Assembly (NCBI RefSeq): GCF_030253575.1
Contig: NC_080569.1
Location: 23,000,001 to 23,064,000 of the forward strand
Length of the DNA stretch: 64,000 nucleotides
From: Rhododendron vialii
Taxonomy: Eukaryota; Streptophyta; Magnoliopsida; Ericales; Ericaceae
Direction: 5' to 3'
Below are positions 12,777 to 25,803 of this stretch, in pieces. Both the position numbers and the translations under genes were made by a program. Positions within the stretch are counted from its first letter, which is position 1, and each line of letters begins with the position of its first letter. The notes below the pieces were generated by a model that was not told where the DNA came from, made no database searches, and was given only the letters and a program-made list of their open reading frames with translations.

Positions 12777-13762
12777 ATTATATGCGTGTTCATATGTATC
12801 TCATACATAGAAATGTTGGGAATTGGATTAGCCACAACACTTAATTGATAGTATGAAATAATGCTAGAAATAGTAGAAAATGAGATAAAATGGTCGATGC
12901 ATAACTAATATAAATGAACAATTTTAAAATTGAGCTAGAAGAAAACCTCTATAGACAGTTAGGGCTGACAAGATTGGGAAGAATGGAACGCATTTCCCTT
13001 GAGCACATAAAAAAACTAGAAGAAAATAATAATATCCTAGAAAATGAAAACAAACTCATATTACATGAAGCAGGTTATATACGTGGAAGAGGAAAAAAAT
13101 ATTTTTATCTTTAACATATTACATGAAGTAGTCATACTTCATATATCCATAATAATCTACTATTGTAAATACATCAACAACAATTAGTGTTATTAAGTAA
13201 AATTTAAACAAATATTTACTCGTTAAGAAGACCTCAATTAACCCATAAATTAAATAAAAAGCTTTAAAATGTTTTAAAACCTAACTTTGGAAATTAAGTA
13301 AATATAAACTTGTAAACTTTAGAGATATAATATAAGAGAAATAATTTTGACACTCCTTTTTTATCCATTTTCTCTCCTTTCTTTGTCTTTATCTATATGA
13401 AATTATCAAATTATCCTCAAATGTAAAAAGTTAATGTAGAAGTAAGGATAATTTAGTAATTTCATGTGAGTAATGACCAAAAAAGAAAAGAAAAAGAATG
13501 CATGAGGATATAAGAGGAGTGTGAAAATAATTTTTCATAATACAATTAAATAAACTTGAGGACAACTTTGAGATTAGAAAAAATGAGATTACAACTAATC
13601 AAAAACCTTAAGGGCGAGATTTAAACACTTTAAAACACAAAGCACCAAAATGAAACCTAGCTATAATTCTGAGGACACATTGAGATATTCTAAAATATAA
13701 GGACCAAATTGAAACCTGCCTATAACTATAGGGACCCAAATACTGGATAAGCCAAAAAATTA
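12777..13762. other. Intergenic AT-rich DNA
   Basis: A 66-codon frame at 12914-13114 encodes a Glu/Asn/Lys-rich, coiled-coil-like peptide but has no gene context. Short degenerate repeats (ggaccaaattgaaacctgcctataac and relatives) occupy 13620-13735. No supported gene. Confidence 0.5.
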
Positions 13763-14086
13763 GAGCGCTGCTATTCGCAGCCCTCTATTTACTCTCATAG
13801 CCCGTTAAAAATTTCCAATTATACTCGACAGTTAGTTACCGAAATTGAGATATATTTTCAGCGTCCAATTACCGAAATATAATATTTTTTTCAACAGATG
13901 TTTACCGAAAATGCATGTTCGGCAGTTGTTTACCGAAAGTTGAACATATTTTCGACATGTAGTTACCGAAATATAATCTTGTTTTCAACAGCAATTTACC
14001 GAAATGTTATTTATGATTTTCAACAATCATTTACCGAAATTTAGTGGGCTACGGGAGTAAATAGAAGGCTGCGAATAGCGGCGCCC
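13763..14086. mobile_element. MITE, 324 bp, with ~40-bp TIRs and an internal TTACCGAAA array
   Basis: The left end (gagcgctgctattcgcag) and the reverse complement of the right end (gggcgccgctattcgcag) match for about 40 bases with a few substitutions. An 8-bp duplication, aaaaatta, flanks both ends (13755-13762, 14087-14094). Inside, the word ttaccgaaa occurs seven times at roughly 35-bp spacing, each preceded by a variant of ttttcaacag. There is no coding sequence; transposition would need an enzyme from elsewhere (hAT- or Mutator-type by duplication size). Confidence 0.9.
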
Positions 14087-14350
14087 AAAAATTATTTGCA
14101 CCACCTGATACTGTAAGTTGCTGTTAATTGCAAAGCTTATCTGATCCGCTGTTAACATCACTAATTTAATTCTTAATTTGGTAAGCCTATCTGATTCACT
14201 TGAGCTGTCAGCTGTGGCCTACAACTTTAGTGGTTATAAATTTCTTAATTCCACAACATAAATTAAGGAATTAGGTGGATTTCCCATGTTGTTTGGAGTT
14301 ATCGGAGGTAGATGGTTGATGTGTATCGATTCATTTTGCTTGTTTTGATA

Positions 14351-14583
14351 CTCCCTCTGTTTCAAATTGGATGTCAATTTTGATATCCGTGTTAATTTCA
14401 ATTCTTTATATTTTTCAATATGGATCTCAAAAAATATGCAATATAAATCTTGTTTGATAGTTCTCGATTAATTCTATTGTACAAAGTTTTCAAACTTATG
14501 AAAAATATTATGGATTGAAAGATATAAACAATGAAAAATGACACGAGTTTCAAAAATTGTCATCCATTTTGGGACGAATGGAG
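14351..14583. mobile_element. Stowaway-type MITE, 233 bp
   Basis: The element is flanked by TA (14349-14350, 14584-14585). The left end, ctccctctgtttcaaattgg, and right end, ccattttgggacgaatggag, are the inverted termini of the widespread plant 'ctccctccgt' Stowaway group (Tc1/mariner). It is non-coding. Confidence 0.8.
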
Positions 14584-14585
14584 TA

Positions 14586-16028
14586 CTTCATTAGCCTTCT
14601 GCAATGCATATATACTTTCAAAGAAATTTCTCAAGTTTGATTATATTTCTACAACCTTTAATTCACATGCTAATTTAGATGTTGATTTGGTGGGCAACAG
14701 TCTTCACTTGAGGTGTTAACCGTGGCCTACACAATTAGTGGTTAACCAGTTCCTTAATGACATTTCCTAATCCAACGAAGTAGGTGAAGATTTCCAGGTT
14801 GTTCAGGTGATGTAACGTTCGATCTCGTCTGCAATTATGGATTCAACGATCACGTTAAGCATACATATAAAATGAGACCGACGACTATGCATACATATAA
14901 AATGAGCATAGATTCGAGCTACTCATTCAATTGAAAATAATTTTCAAGTCATTCCGTAAAAAATCAGCTCACTTGAATAAGATTATATGAAAGAAAAGTA
15001 AGCCTAAATTAAACAAAATATTACTCCGCAGTTTGGCAACAAGTTTTCATTTATTTTTCAATCTTTTTGGCATTAGTGTAGTTTTTTCCAAATCGTCAAA
15101 TTTTCAACTTTCTAGGCCTTGCTATTCTCTATTCTTTTTTATTTTCGTTTTTTATTTTTTATTTTAGCTCCATTGCTTTTGATTTATACAAATGGGTTCT
15201 GTTTAAAAGTGTGCAATTAGTTCCCCGAGACAGCTGTCAATTTTGAAGAAATTCAAACAATAAATCTCGTTTAAAATTTGACTTATTAAAAAGTTGGTGA
15301 GTGTTCGGATAAAAAAAAAAAGGTTGGCTCGGACTCTTGCATTTCACTAAGAGGTCAGCGTTTCAGTCTCCCCACCTACGTGTGGGTACTCTTCCCTTAG
15401 AGGGCTTTTCCTTTTTTTCTTTGTTTCTCTACCCTATAATGGGCTTATTTATTGTGTTGATTGAGTTGTTGGGTTTGGTGGTCTCTTGGACTCTCACAAT
15501 TTATGTATTGTCCCAAGTTTGTACCTTGTACTTTATATCTGATGTAAAATAATCTCTTCTACCGATCGACAAGAAAGAAAAAAAAAGTTGTTGCCCTGTA
15601 GCTGCTCACCTCATTTAATTGCACCATTTACCTCATGGACGCAAACTTGCTGGAAATTTGATCATCCTAGTCCAAGGTAGCCCAAAAAATTGGATCCCTC
15701 TACAAAAAGAACAACAATCAAAGAGGAAAACAAGAACGACAAAGCCCGCAACAGCTAAAACTTGTACGTGATCGATCACCATCTCCAGCACAAAATTAAG
15801 ACAGACAATGGAAGCTCGATCATAACCCGCGAGAGAGCCAGAGAAAATTATTTATGAAAGCCCAGAATATTATGCCATCCCATGAGCTACGTACTTTGTT
15901 CGCTGAGCGCGAAACGAAAACAAAGACCCATATATGCTAGCACACATAACACATTATTAGAGAGTAACCTAAGAACCAAAGCAAGTGCTGGTAGAACAAG
16001 GGAACAATATAATACATAGGAACATCAT
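14586..16028. other. Intergenic DNA; right part is 3' flank of PME gene 1
   Basis: No gene is supported. The last few hundred bases before 16029 lie downstream of the first pectin methylesterase gene and may include its 3' untranslated region. Confidence 0.5.
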
Positions 16029-19000
16029 TCACAAGCCTTCTGTATAGGTTACCCCAGTGGACTTCAACCACACCCCTCCTTGTATCAGCTCAGCCACTGT
16101 AAATTTCCTGGCTTCAGCCGGATTCGTGATGACCCTGTAACCCGCCCACTTGACCCGTTTACTGGTACCGGCTCCAGGCCCTTTATTCATGTACTCGCCG
16201 TAGTACAACGTTTTCAAACCGAAATCTCCGCTCCACACCGACCAACCCGTCGGGTCAATGTGGTTGCCGATATTCGATTGCATGTAAACGGTCCTGGAGT
16301 ACGCCTTCCACGGGCGGCCCAAGTACGATTTTATGGTACCCTTGACGGGCTCCAGATCCGGGCTGGCTGTCACGTTGCAGCTCTGGATTGAAGTTCCCGT
16401 GTTTTGGTTTGGGTCTTCTCGGCCTTGGGCCGTTACCATGTTGGCCTGTCCACTCATGGGCTTTCGGGCCACTAGTTTGCAGTTTTGAAACACGACGGCT
16501 GCGTTGCCGAAGACGAAGTCCACTGTGCCAGTAATATAACTGTCTCGGTAGAATTGCCTGTTGGTGTGGGTATAAAGGGTGTCCTGATAGGCATCGATGC
16601 GGCAGCGGTTTATGACCGACATATCAGCTCCAACGCGTAATGCCACGGCTTGATGCTTCTTGGGCCCGGCCGTGTTTTGGAACCAGATGTCTTGAGCCAT
16701 GAATCCATCCCCAACAGCAGCTACATTGATCAGATCAATCAAGTTACTAATATGTAGTCGTTTGAGTTTCTGCAGTGTGGTATTTGATCTATTTTAAGGT
16801 AGGCTGGGGAAGCACAAGGCAAATTAATAGCCCACCCACAATGGAGATCAACTCTTTGGGCACGTTGGCTGTCCTGTTCCTAGGCTCGCCCCTTTGACCA
16901 AATTTAAAACATGGCCCAGCAAGAGCCAGAGAAAGGCCTAATGAAAATGAACTTCGATAATATGAGACATTTTCCCACTAACGATTGGAATTTAAGAAAC
17001 TAATACCAGTATCATTTGTCGAAGTTCTGAGACTCGCATAGATATTGTGAGATTCCTCTGTTCACATGGGTTTGATTTTGTTTTTCATAGACGATAGGAT
17101 GCTAGTTGTTAGTATAAGTTAGATTACTACGAGGATCAACCTCCTGTCCATTAGAGTCAAACTCCGAACCTCATGCCCCAAAGGAGTGCTACACAATCAT
17201 TGAGCCCCCAAGGTTCACATTGGGTTCGATCAAAAGAAGAAAAAAGGCCCCCAAAAAAGAGAGGAGATGAAAGTATCATTGTTTTTACGCAAAGCCTTGC
17301 CAAATTCTTTTGGCACTTGTACGTATCGTCATCATTTCAGGGGGTAATTGAAGTAAAATCAGCAGTGCAAGTAAAACATTTAAGCATCCGTCTCTAGTTC
17401 GAATCCCACCAGGCCCCATTTGAGTCCTCGGAGTTTGTTTCCTAAATTTCCTAATTCTGGCCGAGAGATTAGTCCAAGTGTGCATAAACCAGTCTATACA
17501 CCTCTAAGCGGCCAAACCAAAATAAAATCTCACCGAGATATTGTGAGATTCCTCTGTTCACAAGGTTTTGATTTTGTTTTTCCCAGACGATAGGACTTTA
17601 GTTGTTACTTGTAAGTATAAGTTAGATCACTACGAGATTCAACCTCTTGTCCATTAGAGTTGAACCCTGAACCTCACACTGCTACACAATCATTGGACCA
17701 AACCTCAAGGTTCACATTGGGTTCGATCAAAAGAAGGCCCCAAAAACATTGGGTTCGATCAAAAGAAGGCCCCAAAAAGAGAGAGGAGATGAAATGAAGT
17801 AAAATCAGTAATTTGCCAAATACTTTTGGCACCAGTACGTATCGTCAACGTTTCAGGGGTAATTGAAGTAAAATCAGCAATTCAAGTAAAACATTTAAGC
17901 AGCAGTCGCTAGTTTGAACCCCACAAGGCATAGTCATTTGAGTCCTCGGAGCTGTTTGTTTCATATATTTTCCTGATTTTGGCGTGGATAGGATACTCTG
18001 TCTCTAATCGGACCAAGGGATTAGTCCAAGTGTGCATAAACCAATCTAGACACCTCTAAGCGGCCAAACGAAAATTAAATTTCAACAAAGGTTGGCTATA
18101 AATCAGTAAATGTAGATAGATACAAAGGCTAATCTAAAGGGTAAGAACCGTTACCAACAGTTGCAGAATTGAACGTTGTTGAACCATCTATAACATTCAA
18201 GCTACCGGTAATAACGGTAGAATCCATGCCGTCACCCACAAGCATCACATTCTTCTTGCTTGACCCTATCCGAACATTTTCCTTGTACGTTCCCTTCTTC
18301 ACGTAAATAATGTACCGAGTCTTCCCCTTGTTTGGTGCGGATGCCACGGCTTCGGTGACAGTCTTATAATTCCCACTCCCATCCTTCGCCACTACCACGT
18401 TGGCTTTTATGTCCTTCGCCGGAGCCATCAAAAGCCTCCGGTCTCCACTAGCAATCCACCTAGGAAGCCCGTTAAGTGGCCGGAGGAGCAGCTCGTCTTC
18501 TGGCAGTGGTGGCGATACTGCCACCACCATGGCAAGGGAATTTCTTGCTCTCGCTATTAAGTTATTCAGGGCCGGCTCCATCATAGGCCGAGCCGGCCCA
18601 TTTTGCCCGTCCAAACACGTAATGTGGTTGGTAAGCACACTGCTCAGCCACGAATGGGCGTCCGAATGGGAACGGCCCGTTCGCTTCTTGAGTGCTAGCA
18701 CAGAGTCTGTGATTCGGCCCATGGATAGGTCCATCAACTCCAGGCAATCGGCCAAAGCCGCTTGATCCTTTCGGTAGTTGATCCGTCGGTTGACATCGCT
18801 CGTTGTCTCCACAACGTCTCGTATGGCTGACGTGGATTTCTTTAGAAACTCCCGCAACAAATCTACACCGTCCATTTGCATCAAGTCCCCTGATGATGCT
18901 GTTTCCGACACCATAGCCCAGCATGAGGCCCGGTCGACGGCCCTGTCACAAAGCTGGCTCGATAGAGGAGGATTAGGAGAGGTGGGATTGGTTAGCCTTG

Positions 19001-19121
19001 TGGTGACTATGGCAATTGGGCCTATGATGGCAACTAGAGAGAGAAGAAGAAAGAGAGATTTGGAGAGAGAGGTTCTGGTTTTGGGGGTACTGTCTAGCAA
19101 AGGCTGATGAGTTGTTGCCAT
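16029..19121 (-). CDS. Type-I pectin methylesterase with inhibitor prodomain (cluster gene 1)
   Basis: The enzyme removes methyl esters from cell-wall homogalacturonan. Two exons, 18155-19121 and 16029-16720, joined by a GT-AG intron of 1434 bp, give 552 residues. The start at 19121 gives MATTHQPLLD, then a hydrophobic signal/anchor at ~22-40. The PMEI inhibitor-like domain (~55-200) carries its conserved cysteines. The RRLL at ~228-231 is the known subtilase processing site between pro-part and enzyme. The catalytic domain (~240-552) shows GTYKE, QAVALR (Gln346), QDTL (Gln368, Asp369), DFVFGNA (Asp390) and YLGRPW (Arg458), so all expected catalytic residues are present. It is the most divergent of the three tandem copies. 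The intron holds a ~0.5-kb tandem duplication. It looks functional. Confidence 0.95.
17041..18075. repeat. ~496-bp direct duplication in the PME gene 1 intron
   Basis: gatattgtgagattcctctg occurs at 17041 and again at 17537. Homology then runs through the acgataggact, gttcgatcaaaagaag and tccaagtgtgcataaacca blocks of both copies. Copy 2 carries an extra ~32-bp internal duplication around 17718-17778. The copies are clearly diverged, so this is older than the duplication in the RIC intron. Confidence 0.8.
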
Positions 19122-19187
19122 GATTTTAGCAAAATGTGATCTTCAGCCCCTTTCTAGCACTGAGTTTCTCTTCTCCTCTTGTCCTCC

Positions 19188-19195
19188 TTTAAATA
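19188..19195 (-). promoter_or_regulatory. TATA-like box of PME gene 1
   Basis: TATTTAAA on the minus strand lies about 70 bp upstream of the start codon. The same position in genes 2 and 3 has TATTTAA, supporting a shared core promoter. Confidence 0.6.
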
Positions 19196-21585
19196 GAATT
19201 AATCTTGAGGAGGTTAATCAAGACTCAGGATATAATTTTCTAATACATGACAATAGTGATAAGGTTCAATATACATATTGAAACTATGGGTCGCCGCATA
19301 AACAAGGATGGACATAGCGACAAATGATACTGGGCGACCGTCCTACCCAAGTTCTATATTTTGTTCATAATTGTAGTAGTTTTTCCGTAAAACTATATAG
19401 ATTTGCCCATCCAACGTTTTTTTTTTTTTTTTCCTTTCGAAACCTAAAACCCGCCCATCCAGGTTCCATTATAAAGGCATCTAACACTATGAAAGAGTGT
19501 CGATTATAATTTTAGATTCTGACTTTTACATAGTGATTTAACACTATAGGTTTTATATTTTGCTTTTGAAATAGATATGTATCCACACATACGCATGTAT
19601 GTTATATGCGATCCGATTTTTTATTCCCATTTCAATAAATGCATGCATGTGTACGTTGATCAAATAAAATATACTATGATACTATAATATTTTTTACAAT
19701 CAGCTCACCATACCAAGTGCTTGTTTAATTGTTTACAGCCTGTGGATAAACACTAACATGGCCTTTCCTATATGAAAAAGCACTCTGCAAAGGCATCCTC
19801 CATCATATTTTAAGTAAAAATCCATGTGCACATGTTTTGACAATATGATTCTTCGCCCTTTTCCTCCATAGCCTCTTTTGCAGAGCAAATCTATGGTACT
19901 TCCCGTGACCAACACATAGTATGTTATACCATTTGTGGTTTCTTTCTTCCATATAAAGGAAATCGGGCAATTCGTAATATTATGATCTAAGACACTGTAA
20001 ATAAAGTCATGATTTTGAAAAACGGTGTGCCATTTTAATTTAAAAAGAGTTATACAATGATATATATTATGAAAATGTTTTGCCTTCGTTTGCTAAATGT
20101 TATATCATTTTATTGGTATTATTTTGTTACGCTGTTCTTTTTTATGGTGTAAAATGAAGGGAGATATGATATCCCCAAGACCTTAGCATTCTCCTCTTCT
20201 ATAAAGTAAGGAGTAGTAGCTTTAAATGATGACTTAAACAGATATAAAGCTAACTTTGCGCACTAAAAGCTGATATAATAAGGCGTACAAGGCCGACATG
20301 ATTAATTATGGGCATAGGACAAAAATATTCCATTAGGTTTTTCAAAGCTACTGGGCCCAAGGCGCACGACGGCACCCCATTGTGGAAAATGTACCATCCA
20401 TTTCATTTGGCTTTTGAACATTTTAATGGTTTTTGATAGTGCAATATTATTGCAATGTGACACCACCATGTAGAGGCGGCAGGCTGCTTCCGTCGGGTTG
20501 CCTATTGAACTGCGCGGGTGCAGCCCGGCAATTTTCCGTCGGGTTGCCTATTAAACATGTTTGCTATTGCTCTAACTTGAACTTGGGATATTCAGTTTCT
20601 AAACTACCACTCCCACCACTGCGCCACTTATCATTTCATTGATTATACTGCAAATTTAATATATATTATTGTTTGAATTTTTTTTTGAAGTAATCTATGT
20701 ACAATATATATCGATATGTATTATTTATTTAAAATATATTGAAATTTTCAAAATTTTAAAAGTAATTAGTCTTGCATTTGGCGAGGAAATAGAAATTTCA
20801 TCACCAAAAGGAACCATTTGGTGACGAAATACTGAAATTTTCTCATAGTCTCTATCTACAAAATAGTTTCTCTATACTCATAAGGCACGTTTGATTGTCA
20901 GATTATTTTTAGGAAGGACTAAATAATATGGAATTAAGGATGGAGATATATGGGACAAGTGGGGCTTACGATATAATAGATATGATTACATGAATACTGG
21001 AATTAGTTGTACTGTGTTTGGTCAGAGTGAGATATAAAAGATGGGATAAAGATGATAAGAATTAGTGTTTCTTACAACTTTTAGTTTGAATCCTTAATCC
21101 GTGCAAAGCCAACCAAATTACAGAGCATTCATGAATCCAGTTGATTAGCTTTGAGTCAAAAGCTCAAATTTTAATTTGAGAATACAACAATCAGAGTACT
21201 CGTTTGGTTTCGCGTCTTATTGGCTTACACAGCACCCCCACCAGCTTCATAAACTAGTATTGCAAACTAACTTCTTTTTCCCCCCCTTTTTGGTACTGTT
21301 CTTAGTTCTTAGCAAGAAGTATCAGCAGAAGAAAAAGAACCAACTTATGCCTCAGAAGCCAGAAAAGGAAAACAGAAAACCAGAGAGAAGAAAGATCATT
21401 TGCGCCTCCGTAGCAAAACGTCCGATTTATTTCATTGCACAAAGGGAAATGACAGCATGACACAATAAGAGAACATTGAGGGAGCAACAATACCAAAACA
21501 TGTTGCAAACTGATCCTACAAATTATTGGGATGTAGCGTAGACCACGAGAGACAAGCCACCGTAGATAAAGAGGGATGGACTAAT
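19196..21585. other. Spacer between PME genes 1 and 2 with remnants of the duplicated upstream module
   Basis: Parts of 19720-20310 (ggataaacactaacatgg, tgacaatatgattcttc, gccgacatgattaattatgg) echo the upstream modules of the later copies. About 21070-21240 is homologous to 27400-27550, the 3' flank of gene 3. So genes 2 and 3 share both flanks. A short direct repeat, ttccgtcgggttgcctatt, sits at about 20489 and 20536. No other gene. Confidence 0.6.
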
Positions 21586-24326
21586 TCACAGGCCTTCAGT
21601 ATAGGTTACCCCAGTGGACTGCAACCATGACCCTCCTTGTATCAGCTGAGCCACAGTATAGTTCGCAGCTACAGCAGCATCGGTAATGACATGATAACCC
21701 TCCCACGCGACCCGATCACTAGTTCCTGCCCCGGCCCCATTGTTCATGTACTCGCCGTAGTACAATGTGCTCAAAGCGAAATCCCCACTCCACGGCGCCC
21801 ATCCTGTTGGATCGATAAGGCTGCCAATGTAAGACTGCATGACAACAGTCACGGCATACTCTTTCCACGGTCGGCCCAAATATGACTTTATGGTCCCTAT
21901 CACAGGCTGCAAGTCAGAGCTCGCCGTTATATTGCAGCTTTGGATTGAAGTTCCGGTGTTTTCGTTCGGGTCGGTTCGGCCTTGGGCCGTTACAGTGTTG
22001 AATTGTCCGCTCATTGGCCTTCTGGACACAATTTGGCAGTTTTGAAATACTACGGCTGCATTGCCGAATATGAAGTCTACGGTGCCAATAATATAGCAGT
22101 CTCTGTAGAATTGCCTGTTGCTGATTGTATACAGAGTGTCCTGGTAGGCATCGATGAGGCAACGATTTATGACCGATTGATCAGATCCGACTCGTAATGC
22201 CACTGCTTGATGCTTCTGCGGCCCGGCGGTGTTCTGGAACCAGATGTCTTGGGCTATGAATCCATCGGCAACAACAGCTACATTGTTTCGTAAAAAAAGG
22301 TTTCTCAGGAGTAGTTTAAATTTCTCGGGAAGTTAGTTCATCTAAAGAAACACAAGAATTGTGTGCCTTGTACAAAACCAAGATAATTAGTTCTGTGAGG
22401 ACTCCATGTTATATAGGCTTCTTCTATACATATCAAGTACTCGTGTCAGACACACCAAACTCAGATGATACTGCGGGCTCTGTGTCCGACACTCTTTGTT
22501 GGATATTTAACTTGCAAACATATACTGCACGAGGACTTAAATTTACCATAATTATGCATAGAACTCCTATATTATGCTTGAAATGCCATATGACACATTT
22601 TAAACACATTTATCCTACAATGATTTGCTCTTGAATATTTCAGTCTGTCCCCGTGTTCTTAAGACATAATAGAAGGAATCCGACTTCCAGACACATATCT
22701 GAACTTGACACCAGTATCTGAGTCGATTTAACATTAAGGCGTTCACAGTGTAAGAAGAATAACATATAAGTATGTGAACATCTATGCACTATGAGCAAAG
22801 AATCCTAACAAATACTTGTATGAATGACATCCTTTCCTCAGTGGCCACTGGGCCAACATCGAGGAGCAGCAATTTACATTACAACTTTGAACTGTTGAGA
22901 GTGTGCATTGGGTAGGATTTGGAATACTAGGGAATAGGCCACTAGCCAACCACAAAGCCAGATCCATTCTTTCTGGTCAAGTGAAAACAATGGTGTAGGT
23001 GACTCATTTTCTTCTTTTAGGCCACCACAATCTTTTTACAAGTTTTCCCCAAGGAGTACTAAATATGCAGTGCCAAAAACTTGCCTATGGCTGCACTCAC
23101 GTTTCCAGGTTCGAGGCTCGGTCTTGTCTCTCTTCCCCAAAACTTGCATCAATACATATTCCTATAAGTACAATAAAAACCCTAAATTCAAATTCGGTTA
23201 AAGGTCGCAATCTATTTTCTTCCGTTTTGAGGATACTTTTTTTCCCTTCAGTAAAACGCAATTGAAAAACAATGTTTGAACCAGTGCCTATATAAACAAT
23301 CATACATGGACATGTACGTATAATATATGTATGTATGTGTGTATGCATATTAGGTAGATCTTTACCAACTGTTGCAGAATTGAAGGTTGTTGAGCCATCC
23401 ACAACATTCAAGCTACCGGTGATAATCGTCAAATTCATGCCATCACCAACGAGCATCAAATTCGTCTTGGCCTTTGCTATCCGAACAGTTTCATTGTATG
23501 TTCCCGCCTTCACGTAGATAACATAGCGAGTCTTCCCCTTGTTCGGTGCAGAGGCCACCGCGTCACCGACAGATGTATAGTTCCCACTCCCATCCGTGGC
23601 CACCACCACATTAGACACGATGTCCCTAGCCGGAGCCTCCAACAGCTTTCGGTCCCTGCTTGTGACCCACCGTGGAAACTTCCCATTAAGTGGTTGTACC
23701 ACCTCATCAGCCGGTGGAGGTGTCACTGCTACTACCATGGCTAGAGAGGCTCTTGCTCTTGCCATCAAGTCTTTCAGCTTAGGCTCCATCATGGGCCGGG
23801 CTGGGCCATTCAGCCCGTCCAAACACGTTACGTGGTTGGTGAGTACACTGCTGAGCCAGGAATGGGCATCCGAGTGGAAATGGGCTGTTCGCTTCCCAAG
23901 AGCTAGTTTAGAGCCCATCACCCTGTCAACGGAAAGATCCATCAACTCTAGGCAATCTGCTATAGCCGCTTGCTCTTTCGGGTCATTAATCCGACGGCTG
24001 ACACTGCTCGCCATCTCCATTGCGTCCTGTATGTGTGATGTGGATTTTTCCAGGAACATCTGCAGTAAATCTACGCTTTTCATTTGCATCGTATTCCCTG
24101 ATGCAACTTCTGATACCATGGCCCAGCATGAGACCCGGTCGAGGGCTGGATCGCAAATCTGGGCTGATAGAGGAGGATTATAAGATTTGGGATTGCTTAG
24201 CCTTGTTGTAACTAGAGTAATTGAGCCTACGATTGCAGCTGCAGAGAGAAAAAGACAGAAAGATTTCCACAGGGAGGTTTTTCTTTTGGGATTACCGTCT
24301 AGCAAAGGCTGATGGGGGGTTGCCAT
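21586..24326 (-). CDS. Type-I pectin methylesterase with inhibitor prodomain (cluster gene 2)
   Basis: A secreted cell-wall pectin methylesterase. Exons 23366-24326 and 21586-22277 join across a 1088-bp GT-AG intron to give 550 residues; intron position and phase equal gene 1. It has an N-terminal MATPHQPLLD and hydrophobic anchor, the PMEI domain, RKLL as processing site (~226-229), and the catalytic set Gln344, Gln366, Asp367, Asp388 and Arg456. Exon 2 differs from gene 3 at only about 10 of its first 205 aligned residues, whereas exon 1 is clearly more diverged. At the junction this gene reads AVVADGF where gene 1 reads AAVGDGF. It looks intact. Confidence 0.95.
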
Positions 24327-24378
24327 GATGTTAGCAAAGTGTGCTCAACTGAGCTTCTCTTCTCTTCTCATGGTGTAC

Positions 24379-24385
24379 TTAAATA
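24379..24385 (-). promoter_or_regulatory. TATA-like box of PME gene 2
   Basis: TATTTAA on the minus strand lies ~55 bp upstream of the ATG, at the position conserved in the other two genes. Confidence 0.55.
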
Positions 24386-24439
24386 TGCTGCAAGGAGATT
24401 AAGCGAGAGTCAAGACTCAAGTGCCAAATAGAATAAGGA

Positions 24440-24720
24440 ATATTTTACAAGAAATGCATCACTGGATAAACACCAACTTGCTTTGCATATTTTTTTTAAC
24501 ACTATATAACGACAACTGCAGTGTTTTAAAGGCCAAAAGCAGTAGGTTAATTGATCAGTCTTCATGTGTAAATGGCCAAAAGATTTGAAACAATCTTCGT
24601 TAACTAAAAACTAAGATGGTATGAAATAATTAACGCCGACATAATCATGACTATATGACCAACATTACCTAATTACATGAGTTTTCTGAGAGATGGTAGG
24701 GACACTGTAAATGGTGTATG
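24440..24720. repeat. Upstream module of the PME cluster, copy next to gene 2
   Basis: Shares aatgcatcactggataaacacc, aaaagatttgaaac and cgacataatcatga blocks, in the same order, with 31385-31705 and 32155-32470. These are copies of one ancestral upstream region carried along with each gene duplication. Confidence 0.8.
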
Positions 24721-25795
24721 CATCCCATGTGGCCATTTGTCCAATTCGGTTTTACTTTATTCTCTTATTTAAGTTTATCAGATTACTTCGACTTGTAAGC
24801 ATGTTTAAGGTTAGGGAAAGAACAAGCAAATACAAAGAACAAGAAGGCATACCTTATATATACACAGCAAAAGCATCAAGAAAAAGGCTAAAAACTAGGT
24901 TGAAACAGCAACAGCAGACTTGGGAGTAATTTGCCAAGAGTGGCACAATGCCAATTGCCAAGTTTACGGGGGTGGGTTTAACCTTTGCAAATCGGGACCC
25001 CATAGCTCTAACATCGAACCTAATTTTCTCGAGGACTGAAGACGGAAGAATTTGAATACCCTGAAAATTCCTAAAAACTACTCCCCAAACAATTAATGAT
25101 CACCGATGCAAAATAGAACAAAATCACATCGCTTTCTCACCAACTTTAGGATTATGGCTGGAGGGCATATGCCTTGCGTACGAAAGAGTTCTTGAGTCTA
25201 GGACAGCCGGATACTTCAATTGGATCAGTTGAAAGGTAAGGGGTAAAGATACCGAGTTAAGCACCAAAATACTATAAGAATTTGTGAGGAGAACAACAGC
25301 ATATCAATGCCATTTCAAGGCAATTGCCTTTTAATTTCCTTTCAGTAATCAAGAGACACGTACAAAAACAAGAAGAGACCAAAAGGAAACAAAGGGAAAA
25401 AAAAAATTAACTAAAAGGTTCCAGACAGTGCAAGGTCTACTTCCAGAGAGAGAGGTAAAGCAGAAGGGGGAGTGCAGATCCAATGAATGGAGATGGAGGG
25501 ATTCAATTCTCATTTGCTTGGCCAAAGTTTCCCCCCATAGTGGAATTTGAGGTCGAGTGTAGATTCTATTCAAAATGAGAACAGTCTAGCTAGCACAACA
25601 GTGTATGAAACTATGAAAAAATCTGTAAATTTTATGCAAAATGAGTGCAAGTATGATACTTCACTTCTTTGGCTTTGTTTAATTCAATGGAATGACGTTG
25701 GAATCAAGTCCAGTTGAGACCCGAATGGAATGCCAGATTGGAATGATCATTCTTATTCCTATGTTTAGTTATGCATAGGAATCAATTGAAAGAGG
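24721..25795. other. Spacer upstream of PME gene 2
   Basis: No gene seen. 25670-25795 is a repeat-like stretch (ggaatgacgttggaatcaag and similar) interrupted by the foldback element that follows and resumed after it at 27203. Confidence 0.5.
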
Positions 25796-25803
25796 AAAAG
25801 AAT

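Noticed and set aside
12914-13114. 66-codon coiled-coil frame, at first sight like a MADS K-box piece
   Set aside because: Composition is Asn/Glu/Lys-rich in AT-rich DNA and there is no MADS domain or splice context nearby.
17390-17420. tRNA-like box B (agttcgaatcccacc) suggesting a SINE or tRNA
   Set aside because: No matching box A, no cloverleaf and no clear element ends were found in the intron.
20433-20642. Cys-rich small peptide frame
   Set aside because: It arises from a short direct repeat (ttccgtcgggttgcctatt) and has no signal peptide or homology I recognise.
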